Origin: Piliocolobus tephrosceles
Taxonomy: Eukaryota; Chordata; Mammalia; Primates; Cercopithecidae
NCBI RefSeq assembly: GCF_002776525.5
Contig: NC_045443.1
Span: forward strand, 35,596,808 to 35,660,807
Direction: 5' to 3'
DNA: 64,000 nt
In this document: positions 22,901-33,969 of the stretch, one piece after another
Layout: every line of letters begins with the position of its first letter
Numbering within the stretch: position 1 is the first letter of the stretch
Notes under the pieces: generated by a model
Database searches by the model: none
What the model saw: the letters and a program-made list of their open reading frames with translations, nothing else
Told to the model about the DNA's origin: nothing
Translations under genes and position numbers: made by a program

Positions 22901-23574
22901 CTGTTGGGTTTACAGACAGGTAACAGCGGAGTATTCCAGGACGAATGGCAAGCCTGTAGGACCCCCTGGTCTAAGAGCCGGTGGATATGAGGTGTAATTC
23001 CTTTTATGGCCTCTAGGGGCATGGGATACTGCCGTACCTGGACTGGGTCTATTCCTGGTTTAATTTCTACAAATATAGCTGGCCGATGTTTTGCTAATCC
23101 TAAGCCCCCAGTTTCTGCCCATGCTTCCGGGAAACGCTGGAGCCAAGAGTCAATTCCCTGATCAGGAGACTTCTGCTCCTGATGGGGTCTGTATTCATCT
23201 TCTAAGGTGATAGTCAGGATGGATATCGGTCGGTTCTGGGAATCAGTCACCTTGGGCCCCCCTGGCTCAAAGTGGATTTGGGACCCCATTTTTGTTAACA
23301 AGTCTCTTCCTAATAGAGGGCAAGGGCTCTCTGGGATGACTAAGAAGGAGTGGGATACTTTTCCTGTTCCTAAGTCCACAGTCCTCTGAGTTGTCCAGGG
23401 GTATTTTTTGATGCTTGTGGCTCCATGCACCCAAGATGTATTCTTAGACATTTTTCCGATTGGTCTGGTTAGGACTGAGCGTTCCGCCCCAGTATCAACC
23501 AGGAAGTGAACTGGGGACCCCTCCACTTGCAAAATTACCCTGGGTTCGGGGAGGGGCTCCGAACCCCGTCCTCC
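19952..23574 (-). pseudogene. pol: Retroviral pol (protease, RT, RNase H, integrase), broken
   Basis: Pol follows gag in the same frame after an amber codon at 23577-23575. Order: aspartic protease with VDTGAERS (about 23497); reverse transcriptase with LPQGFKNSP and the YVDDLL catalytic motif (about 22555); RNase H with FTDGSSF (about 21640); integrase with an HHCC zinc site (about 21040-20930), catalytic aspartates near 20835 and 20655, and the matching glutamate near 20540. It ends with TAG at 19954-19952. In-frame stops lie at 22704-22702 (RT, just before YVDD), 21546-21544 (RNase H), 21030-21028 (integrase zinc region) and 20176-20174 (integrase C terminus), plus a frameshift near 20580. 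No active enzyme is expected. Confidence 0.92.
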
Positions 23575-23577
23575 CTA
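23560..23577 (-). promoter_or_regulatory. Gag-pol amber readthrough context
   Basis: The gag stop TAG is followed in the same frame by GGAGGACGGGGTTCG and then by open pol. Gammaretroviruses express pol by occasional readthrough of an amber codon with a G-rich, structured downstream context; the sequence fits that mode. Confidence 0.75.
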
Positions 23578-25092
23578 ATCAGAGTCCTGGGTAACGAGGA
23601 TGGAGGTTGAGTTGTCTGGTTTCCTTTTCTTTGGGCAGTCTCTAATCCAGTGACCGAGCTCCTTACAATAAGCACATTGATCTTTTTCTAATCTTTGTTT
23701 GGAGCCTTGCGTGGCTTGCTTCCTGCCTTGGGCGTTCCCTGCCTGGGGGAAGGCAGCTACTAAAACTTTGGTCATTTCTTTAGTTGCCCTAAATTGCTTT
23801 TCTTTTGGAGTATCTCTATTATTATAAACTCTTTGGGCTATCTGAAGGAGGTCCTGAATCTGCTTTCCCTCTAAACTTTCTAATTTCTGGAGTTTCCTTT
23901 CAATATCTGGTGCTGCCTGGTTTACAAAGGACATTACTACGGCTGCCTGATTTTCTGGTGCTTCTGGCTTCATAGGGGTAAACTGCCTGAAAGCCTCCAT
24001 TAGTCTTTCTAAATAAACAGCAGGGCTTTCTGTCTTACTTTGTAGCACAGAATATACTTTAGCTAAGTTGGTGGGCTTGCGAGCTGCTGCCCGGAGACCT
24101 GCCATTAGAGTCTGGCGATAAATGAGCAGTCGTCCCCTACCTTCTGCCGCATTACAATCCCATCTGGGTCGGGTCAAGGGAAAAGCCGCATTGATGAGAT
24201 CAGGATTTGCAGTAGGCTGGCCGTCATCTCCTGGAACCAGCTTTCTGACCTCAACCTGGATTCTTTCCCGCTCCTCCGTGGTAAACAGGATTCGGAGGAG
24301 TTGTTGGCAGTCGTCCCAAGTTGGCTGGTGAGTAAATATGACACTGTCTAACAATGAGGTTAGATCTTTAGGATTGTCCGAGAACCGAGCATTTTGGGAG
24401 TTCCAATTGTACAAATCGCTAGTGGAGAAGGGCCAATACATGAGGCGAGAAAACCCGGTTTCATCGAGTGAGCCTATTTCTCTAAGGGGTAGGGCTACAG
24501 TAGAATCAGGGGGTCGGGAAGCCTGTTTACATTGTGCACGGCCTCGTGTTTGGCCGGCTAGTCCCCCCAGGTCATTTTCGTTTTCGGCTGCTTCCGCCTC
24601 CTGGTCTCCGTGCTGCATTGCAGAGGTGCCTGGAGGAACAGGAGCCTGTGGAATGGGATGTGGGTATGGTGGCAGAAGTGTGGGTTCCAACTGCAGGGGG
24701 TCCTGGCTATCAGGCAACACAGGGGTCGGAGGAGCAGAGGGGGTCTTTTGTTTTGTTGGTCGCGTTACTAGGACCTTGCAGGGCTCAGGGATAAACGGGG
24801 CTGACCAGGGCAGTGGGTTTTCTACAAGATCCTGCCACACTAGAATGTAAGGAATCTGATCAGGATGTCCTGACCACCCTGGCAGGAAAATCTTAGTTTT
24901 TACCTTAGTAATTATAGAGAGACAGAAAGTTCCTTCAGAGGGCCATCCTACGCCAAAGGTGGGCCACTCCGAGCGGCAGAAGGTAACTAGCTTTCCTTTT
25001 TTGAGTTCTACACTTAGGTCATGTCCCCGAGCCTTAACATCTTTGAAGTTATTAACAAAGAGGGAGAGTGGCGTGCTCTAGGCGCTGCCCAT
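23575..25092 (-). pseudogene. gag: Retroviral gag, with amber stop at codon 5
   Basis: Gag is the structural polyprotein. The likely start is the ATG at 25092 (MGS, a myristoylation-type N terminus), but codon 5 (25080-25078) is TAG. The frame is otherwise open for about 500 codons to the amber codon at 23577-23575. Visible parts: a matrix-like N-terminal region; a proline-rich segment with PSAPP and LPPYP, resembling late-domain motifs; a capsid region around WPFSTSDLYNW and THQPTWDDCQQLL; a major-homology-like stretch near ESPAVYLERLMEAF; and one nucleocapsid zinc knuckle, CAYCKELGHWIRDC (CX2CX4HX4C). One knuckle is typical of gammaretroviruses. The early stop marks it as a pseudogene. Confidence 0.92.
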
Positions 25093-25488
25093 TCTCAGGC
25101 TGTTCCTACAGGGAGAAGGGGGGAACAAAAATAAGTGATCAGTGGAGGTAAATATCAGGCAAGTCCTGGGAAGGAAGAAGAGGGTTAGACTTAACACTTA
25201 ACAATGACAGACAAACAATGATGAACAGCAAACATTCGCAAGCGCATGTCGGACTTAATTTCCGACCCGAGTCAGATGGGACAACCACATGTGGAGGCCC
25301 CCAGATGGGCACCGGGGGACGTCTCCTGCCAGTCCCTGGTGGCTGTCTTTTAGCGCGTCCGCCAAGACTGTGTCACCTGCAATACAGACTACAGATCTCG
25401 CGAGATTTCCAGGGAAATAGACAGAGACAGAGCCGGCTTACTTACAGATCAGGATCTGTTGACTTGGGGTCTGGTGGGCTTGGGGGAA
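25093..25488 (-). other. Provirus leader between primer site and gag
   Basis: About 400 bp of 5' untranslated leader, where packaging and splice-donor signals of gammaretroviruses lie. I did not identify a specific signal with confidence. The short open frames on the plus strand here are shadows. Confidence 0.6.
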
Positions 25489-25506
25489 ATCCCGGACGTG
25501 CCTCCA
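25489..25506 (-). promoter_or_regulatory. Primer-binding site, proline-tRNA type
   Basis: TGGAGGCACGTCCGGGAT on the minus strand, two bases after the 5' LTR end. It matches the usual proline-tRNA primer site of gammaretroviruses at 16 of 18 positions by eye, which sets the minus-strand DNA start and the family class. Confidence 0.75.
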
Positions 25507-25580
25507 GATGTTATGCCCAGACTGCTTATTCCTCAGAGAAGACCACCAGAGTCCGGAGTCAAAGCCAAGCGGCAAGGATC

Positions 25581-25586
25581 TTTATT
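25581..25586 (-). terminator. Poly(A) signal in 5' LTR
   Basis: AATAAA on the minus strand at the same LTR position as in the 3' copy. Confidence 0.7.
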
Positions 25587-25662
25587 ACAGGTTCGAACCT
25601 GGAACTTCCTCCCTAGTCATGAGACGAGCGGGAAAGTTCCTTAACTGGGATCCAGACAGCAT

Positions 25663-25669
25663 TTTTATA
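25663..25669 (-). promoter_or_regulatory. TATA box in 5' LTR
   Basis: TATAAAA on the minus strand, identical to the 3' LTR copy; this would be the start region for provirus transcription. Confidence 0.7.
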
Positions 25670-25977
25670 GTCAGGGGTAAACAGCTACAGAGTCATAGGG
25701 GATTTTGTACACATCAGACTTAGGATTGGCTGACATTTGAACAAGGTGATTTGGCTGATTATGATCAGTTCCCGCCATTTCTGGTATTTCGGTTACATTT
25801 TGAAACACTGATGACGTTTATCAGGGGCTTGCAGGGTAGGGGTAGTGTAGGGGCAGGGCTTGTTTTCCCGGTCTGCTCACCCGGTCTGTTGTGCTTCCTA
25901 GATTCCTGGAATTGTTTGCCTAAGTTAGTTCGGGAGTTGTTTTGCAGCCCTGGTCACTGCTGTCCTGGTCCCTTTCA

Positions 25978-25981
25978 CTAG
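25978..25981 (+). repeat. Right 4-bp target-site duplication of provirus
   Basis: CTAG, matching the uninterrupted m3 sequence; the left partner is CTGG at 17760-17763. The satellite resumes in phase. Confidence 0.7.
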
Positions 25982-28900
25982 CACTGACTTTGTGGAATCT
26001 CAGAGGTGATGTCCTGGATATCTTTGAATCCCATAGTGAATAATGAAATATCTTCAGAGAAATCTGCAGAGAAGCCTTCTCAGAAACTTCTTTGTGTGGG
26101 TGAATTCAGCTCACAGTGATAGATGACGGTTTTCATTCAGAAGTTTGCTAACAGTGTTTTCGCAGAAACTGCAAAAAGACACACGGTGGCTCTCTGAGAC
26201 AACAAAAAACCTCAGCTCAAACAAGAAAGAAGATTTCTGAGAAACTGCTCCGTGATGTGTGATTTCAACTCACTGAGTTACTCCTGTATTTCGTGGAGCA
26301 GTTGGCTAGCCCTGTTTTTGTGGAATCTGAGAACTGATATTTCAGATCCCTTTGAAGACTATAGGGCCCAAGGAAATATTCTTCGCTGTAAATGAGATGG
26401 AAGCTTTTTGGCAAACCTCAATGTGATCTATGAATTCATCTCACAGAGTTACACCTTTCTCCTCATGAAGCCGTTCGCTAAGACTGTTCTCGTGGAATTT
26501 GCAAAGTGATATTTCGGAGCCCAGTGTGGGCCATGGTGAAAAAGGAAATATCCTCAGATAAAAACTGGAAGGAAGCGTTCGGAGAAACTGCATTGTGACC
26601 TGTGAATACAACTCACAGAGTTACACTTTCCTTTCCATTGATCCGTTTGCTCACCCTCTTTTCTTGCAATCTGCATTGGGATATTTCTTAGTGCAATGAA
26701 GATGATGGAGACAAAGGAAATATCCTCAAATAAAAACTAGAAATTAGCTTCCTGAGAAACTTCTGTGTGACATCTGCATTCATCTCACCGAGTTACAACT
26801 TTGTCTTCACGAAGCCATTTGCAAACACTGTTGTCATGGAATCTGCCAAGTGATATTTGAGAGCTCATAGAGGGCTATGCTGAAATGGGAAATATCCTCA
26901 GATAAAGACTGGAAAGAAGCATTCTGAGAAACTGCATTATGATGTGTGAATGCAACTCACAGAGTTACACTTTTCTCTTCAGAGATCAGTTTGCTAACAC
27001 AGTTTTCTTGAAATCTGCAGTTGGATACTTCTGAGCGCAATGAGTCTTATGACGACAAAGGAAATATCCTCAGACAAAAACTAGAAAGAAGCTTTCTTAG
27101 AAACTTCTTCGTGATGTGTGAATTCATCTCACAGAGCTACACTTACGTTTCATGGAGCAGTCGATTGACACTGTCTTTGAGGAAACTGAGAAGGGGTACC
27201 TGGGTTGCATTGAGGCCTAGGCCATTACAGGAAAAAGTCCCAATTAAAAACGTGAAAGAGGCTTTGTGGCAGACTTCGTTGTGATATGTGAATTCATCTC
27301 ACAGAGTAACAACTTACTCTTCATGAAGCAGTTTGCTAACAGTGTTTTCGTAGAATCTGCAAAGTGATATTTGGGAGCGCATTGAGGCCTATGGTGAAAA
27401 CGGAAATATCCTCAGATAATAACTAGCAAGAAGCTTTCTCAGAAGTTCCTTTCTGATGTGTGAATTTATAACACAGAGATTCACTTATCCCTTCTTGCAG
27501 GAGTTTCCTATCACTGTTGTCGTGGATTCTGCAAGTGATATTTGGGAGCCCATTGAGGGCTATGCTGAAAAAAGGAAATGTCCTCCGAGAAAAACCGGAG
27601 TGAAGCTTTCTGACTAACTGCTTTGTGATGTGTGCATTCATTTCAAAGTGTTACACCACACTTTCATGGAGGAGTCTGCTAGCACTGACTTTGTGGAAGC
27701 TCAGAAGTGAGGTCTTGGATATCGTTGAATCCAATAGTTAATAATGAAATATATTCAGAGAAATCTGCAGAGTATCCTTCTCAGAAACGTCTTTGTTTTG
27801 GGTGAATTCAGCTCACAGTGTTATATGACGGTTTTCATTGAGAAGCTTGCTAACAGTGTTGTCGCAGAAACTGCAGTAAGACACATGGTGGTGTTCCGAG
27901 ACAACAAATAACCTCAGCTCAAACAAGAAAGAAGCTTTCTGAGAAACTGCTCTGTGATGAGTGAATTCACCTCACTGAGTTACTCCTGTATTTGGTGGAG
28001 CAGTTGGCTAGCCCTGTTTTTGTGGAATCTGAGAACTGATATTTCGGATCCCTTTGAAGACTATAGGGCCATAAAATATCCTCCGTTGAAAATTAGAAAG
28101 AAGCTTTCAGAGAAACTTCAATGTGATCTGTGAATTCATCTCACAGAGTTACACCTTTCTCCTCCTGAAGCCATTCGCTAATACTGTTCTCGTGGAATTT
28201 GCAAAGTGATATTTGGGAGCCCAGTGAGGGTTATGGTGAAAAAGGAAACATCCTCAGATAAAAACTGGAAGGAAGCGTTGGGAGAAACTGCATTGTGACC
28301 TGTGAATACAACTCATAGGGTTAAACTTTCCTTTTCGTTGATCCGTTTGCTAACACTCTTTTCTTGCAATCTGCAATGGGATATTCTTAGCGCAATGAAG
28401 CTGACGGAGACAAAGGAAATATCCTCAAATAAAAACTAGAAGGTAGTTTTCTGAGAAACTTCTTTGTGACATGTGAATTCTTCTCACCGAGTTACAACTT
28501 TATCTTCATGAAGCCGTTTGCTAACACTGTTGTCGTGGAATCTGCCAAGTGATATTTGGGAGCTCATTGAGGGCTACGGTGAAAAAGGAAATATTCTCAG
28601 AAAAAAACTGGAAAAAAAAAGTTCTGGGAAACTGCATTATGATGTGTGAATGCAACTCACAGAGTTATACTTTTATATCAGAGATCAGGTTGCTAACACA
28701 GTTTTCTTGAAATCTGCATTTGGATACTTCTGAGCGTAATGAGGCTTATGGCGACAAAGAAAATATCCTCAAACTAGAAAGAAGCTTTCTTAGAAACTAC
28801 TCCGTGATGTGTGAATTCATCTCACAGAGTTACACTTACGTTTCATGGAGCAGTCGATTAACACTGTCTTTGAGGAACCTGAGAAGGGCTACCTTGAATA

Positions 28901-31900
28901 GCACTGAGGCCTAGGCCTTAACAAAAATATATCCCCAACTAAAAACGTGAAAGAGGCTTTGTGGCAGAATTCTTTGTGATATGTGAATTCATCTCACAGA
29001 GTAACAACTTTGTCTTCATGAAGCAGTTTGCTAACAGTGTTTCTGTGAATCTGCAAAGTGATATTTGGGAGCGCATTGAGGCCTATGGTGAAAACGAAAC
29101 TATCCTCAGATAATAACTAGCAAGAAGCTTTCTCAGAAGTTGCTTTCTGATGTGTGAATTCATAACACAGAGTTTAACTTTTCCCTTCTTGCAGGAGTTT
29201 CCTAACACTGTTGTCGTGGATTCTGCAAGGGGTATTTGGGAGCTCATTGAGGGTTATGGTGAAAAAGGAAATATCCTCTGAGAAAAACTGGAATGAAGCT
29301 TTCTGAGGAAATGCTTTGTGATGTGTGCATTCATTTCAAAGTGTTACAACACTATTTCATGGAGGAATCTGCTAGCACTGTCTTTGTGGAAGCTCAGAAG
29401 AGATGTATTGAATATCGTTGAATCCCATAGTGAATAATGAAATATCTTCAGAGAAATCTGCAGAGAAGCCTTCTCAGAAACTTCTTTGTTGTGGGTGGGT
29501 GAATTCAGCTCACAATGATAGATGACGGTTCTCATTCAGAAGCTTGCTAACAGTGTTTTCGCAGAAACTGCAATAAGACACACGGTGGTGCGCCGAGACC
29601 ACAAATATCCTCAGCTGAAGCAAGAAAGAAGATTTCTGAGAAACTGCTCTGTGATGTGTGAATTCAACTCACTGAGTTACTCCTGTATTTCCTGGAGCAG
29701 TTGGCTAGCCCTCTTTTTGTGGAATCTGAGAACTCATATTTCGCATCCCTTTGAAGACTGTAGGGCTCAAGGAAATATCCTCTGTTGAAAAGGAGAAAGA
29801 AGCTTTTTGAGAAACTTCAATGTGATCTGTGAATTCAGCTCACAGAGTTACACCTTTCTCCTCATGAAGCCGTTCGCTAAGACTGTCCTCGTGGAATTTG
29901 CAAAGTAATATTTGGGAGCCCAGTGAGGGATATGGTGAAAAAGGAAATATCCTCAGATAAAAACTGGAAGGAAGCATTCGGATTAACTGCATTGTGACCT
30001 GTGAACACAACTCACAGAGTTACGCTTTCCTTTTCATTGATCCGTTTGCTCACCCTCTTTTCTTGCAATCTGCATTAGGATATTTCTAAGCGCAATGACG
30101 CTGATGGAGACAAAGGAAAAATCCTCAAATAAAAACTAGAAATCAGCTTCCTGAGAAACTTCTTTGTGACATGTGCATTCATCTCACTGAGTTACAACTT
30201 TGTGTTCACGAAGCAGTTTGCTAACACTGTTGTCGTGGAATCTGCCAAGTGATATTTGAGAGCTCATGGAGGGCTATGCTGAAATGGGAAATATCCTCAG
30301 ATGAAGAATGGAAAGAAGCCTTCAGAGAAACTGCATTATGATGTGCGAATGCAACTCACAGAGTTACACTTTTCTCTTCAGAGATCAGTTTGCTAACACA
30401 GTTTTCTTGAAATCTGCAACTGCATACTTCTGAGCGCAATGAGGCTTACCGTGACAAAGGAAATATCCTCAGACAAAAACTAGAAAGAAGCTTTCTTAGA
30501 AACTTCTTCATGATGTGTTAATTCATCTCACAGAGATACACTTATGTTTCATGGAGTAATCGATTAACACTGTCTTTGAGGAACCTGAGAAGAGCTACCT
30601 TGGATCCCATTGAGTCTTAGGACGTTACAGGTAATATCCCCAATTAAAAACGCGAAAGAGGCTTTGTGGCAGACTTCTTCGTGATATGTGAATTCATCTC
30701 ACAGAGTAACAACTTAGTCTTCATGAAGCAGTTTGCTAACACTGTTTTCGTGGAATCTGCAAAGTGATATTTGGGAGCGCCTTGAGGCCTATGGTGAAAA
30801 CAGAAATATCCTCAGATAATAAGTAGAAAGAAGCTTTCTCAGAAGTTGCTTTCTGATGTGTGAATTCATAACACAGAGATTCCCTTTTCCCTTCTTGCAG
30901 CAGTTTCCTAACACTGTTGTCCTTGATTCTGCCAAGTGATATTTGGGAGCTCATTGAGGGCTATGGTGAAAAAGGAAATATCCTCTGAGAAACATCGGAA
31001 TGAAGCTTTCTGAGCAACTGCTTTGTGATGTGTGCATTCATTTCAAAGTGTTACAGCACTCTTTCATGGAGGAGTCTGCTAGCACTGCCTTTGCAGAAGC
31101 TCAGAAGTGGATGTCATGGATATCGTTGAATCCCATAGTGAATAATGAAATATCTTCAGAGAAATCTGCAGAGAAGCCTTCTCAGAAACTTCTTTGTTGT
31201 GTGTGAATTCAGCTTATAGTGTTAGATGCTTGTTTTCATTCAGAAGCTTGCTAACAGTGTTTTCGCAGAAACTGCAATAAGACCCTCGGAGGTGCTCCGA
31301 GACCACAAATAACCTCAGCTCAAACAAGAAAGAAGCTTTCTGAGAAACTGCTCCGTGATATCTGAATTCAACTCACTGAGTTACTGTTGTATTTCATGGA
31401 GCCGTTGGCTAGCCCTGTTTTGTGGAATCTGAGAACTGATATTTCGGATCCCTTTGAAGACTATAGGGTCAAAGGAAATATCCTCCGCTAAAAAATGAGA
31501 AAGAAGCTTTCTGAGAAACTTCAATGTGATCTGTGAATTCATCTCACAGAGTTACACCTTTCTCCTCCTGAAGCCATTCGCTAAGACTATTCTTGTGGAA
31601 TTTGCAAAGTGATATTTGGGAGCCCAGTGAGGGTTATGGTGAAAAAGGAAATATCCTCAGATAAAAACTGGAAGGAAGCGTTCGGAGAAACTGCATTGTG
31701 ACTTGTGAATACAACTCACAGAGTTCCACTTTCCTTTTCGTTGATCCGTTTGCTCACACTCTTTTCTTGCAATCTGCATTGTGATATTTCTTAGCGCTAT
31801 GAAGCAGATGGAGACAAAGGAAATATCCTCAAATAAAAACTAGAAAGTAGCTTTCTGAGAAACCTCTTTGTGACATGTGAGTTTTTCTCACCATCTTACA

Positions 31901-33969
31901 ACTTTATCTTCATGAAGCTGTTTGCTAACACTGGTGTCGTGGAATCTGCCAAGTGATATTTGAGAGGTCATAGAGGGATACGCTGAAATGGGAAATATCC
32001 TCAGATAAAGACTGGAAAGAAGCATTCTGAGAAACTGCATTATGCAGTCTGAATGCAACTCACACAGTTACACTTTTCTCTTCAGAGATCAGTTTGCAAA
32101 CACAGTTTTCTTGAAATGTGCAATTGGATACTTCTGAGCGCAATGAGGCTTACAGCGACAAAGGAAATATCCTCAGACAAAAACGAGAAAGAAGCTTTCG
32201 TAGAAACTTCTTCTTGATGTGTGAATTCATCTCAGAGAGTTACACTTACGTTTCATGGAGCAGTCGATTAACACTGTCTTTGAGGAACCTGGAAAGGGCT
32301 ACCTTGGATCGCATTGAGGCCTAGGCCATTACAAAAAATATCCCCAATTGAAATCTTGAAAGAGGCTGTGTAGCAGACTTCTTTGTGACATGTGAATTCA
32401 TCTCACAGAGTAAAAACTTTGTCTTCATGAAGGAGTTTGCTAACAGTGTTTTCGTAGAATCTGCAAAGTGATATTTGGGAGTGCATTGAGGCCTATGGTG
32501 AAAACGAAAATATCCTCAGATAATAACTAGCAAGAAGCTTTCTCAGAAGTTGCTTTCTGATGTGTGAATTCATAACACAGAGATTCACTTTTCCCTTCTT
32601 GCAGCAGGTTCCTAACACTGTTGTCGTGGATTCTGCAAAGTGATATTTGGGAGCTCATTGAGGGCTATAGTGAAAAAGGAAATATCCTCGGAGAAAAACC
32701 GGAATGAAGCTTTCTGAGAAACTGCTTTGTGATGTGTGCATTCATTTCATAGTGTTACCACACTCTTTCATGGAGGAGTCTGCTAGCACTGACTTTGCGG
32801 AAGCTCAGAAGTGATGTCTTGGATATCGTTGAATCCAATAGTGAATAATGAAATATCTTCAGAGAAATCTGCAGAGAAGCCTTCTCAGAAACTTCTTTGT
32901 TTGTGGGTGAATTCAGCTCACAGTGTTAGATGATTGTTTTCAATCAGAAGCTTGCTAAGGGTGTTTTCGCAGAAACTGCAATAAGACACACGCAGGCGCT
33001 CCGAGACCACAAATAACCTCAGCTGAAACCAGAAAAAAGCTTTCTGAGAAACTGCTCTGTGATGTGTGAATTCAACTCACTGAGTTAGTCTTGTATTTCG
33101 TGGAGCCATTGGCTATCCCTGTTTTTTTGGAATCTGAGAAGTGATATTTCGGATCCCTTTGAAGACTATAGGGCCAAAGGAAATATCTACCATTGAAAAT
33201 GAGAAAGAAGTTTTCTGAGAAACTTCAATGTGATCTGTGAATTCATCTCAAAGAGTTACACCTTTCTCCTCCTGAAGCCATTCGCTAAGACTGTTTTAGT
33301 GGAATTTGCAAAGTGATATTTGGGAGCCCAGTGAGGGTTATGGTGAAAAAGGAAATATCCTCAGATAAAAACTGGAAGGAAGCGTTCGGAGAAACTGCAT
33401 TGTGACCTGTGAATACAACTCACAGAGTTACACTTTCCTTTTCATTGATCCATTTCCTCACACTCTTTTCTAGCAATCTGCATTGCGGTGTTTCTTAAGG
33501 CAATGAAGCTGACGGAGAAAAAGGATTTATCCTCAAATAAACACTAGAAAGTAGCTTTCTAAGAAACCTCTTTGTGACATGTGAATTCTTCTCACCGAGT
33601 TCCAACTTTATCTTCGCGAAGCAGTTTGCTAACACCGTTGTCGTGGAATCTACCAAGTGATATTTGGGAGCTCATTGAGGGCTCGGTGAAAAGGGAAATA
33701 TCTTCAGTTAAAAACTGGAAAAAGACGTTCTAGGAAACTGCCTTATGCGGTATGAATGCAACTCACAGTGTTACACTTTTATTTGAGAGCTCAGGTTGCT
33801 AACACAGTTTTGTTGAAATCTGCAACTGGATACTTCTGAGCGCAATGAGGCGCAGGGTGACAAAGGAAATATCATCAGACAAAAACTAGAAAGAAGCTTG
33901 CTTAGAAACTTCTACGTGATGTGTGAATTCATCTCACAGAGTTACACGTACTTTTCATGGCGTAGTCGA

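Larger units (their letters stand above)
17764..25977 (-). mobile_element. Class I (gammaretrovirus-like) endogenous provirus, near full length
   Basis: An 8,214-bp provirus read on the minus strand: 5' LTR (25977-25509), primer-binding site (25506-25489), leader, gag (25092-23575), pol (23574-19952), env (19959-18281), polypurine tract and 3' LTR (18231-17764). Gag and pol share one frame separated by an amber codon, and env overlaps the end of pol by 8 nt, both gammaretroviral traits. All three genes carry breaks. Both LTRs start TG and end CA. It sits in an m3 monomer; subtracting provirus plus one duplication from the anchor distance 17246-27165 leaves 1,701 bp, exactly one satellite unit. 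Primate ERV1 families with a proline-type primer site (PTERV/CERV/MacERV-like) are candidates; I cannot assign one without a library search. Confidence 0.95.
25509..25977 (-). repeat. 5' LTR of provirus
   Basis: 469 bp, beginning TGAAAGGGACC at 25977 and ending GGGCATAACA at 25509. TATA box at 25669-25663 and AATAAA at 25586-25581, both on the minus strand. It is collinear with the 3' LTR with about 17 substitutions and one indel. Confidence 0.95.
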
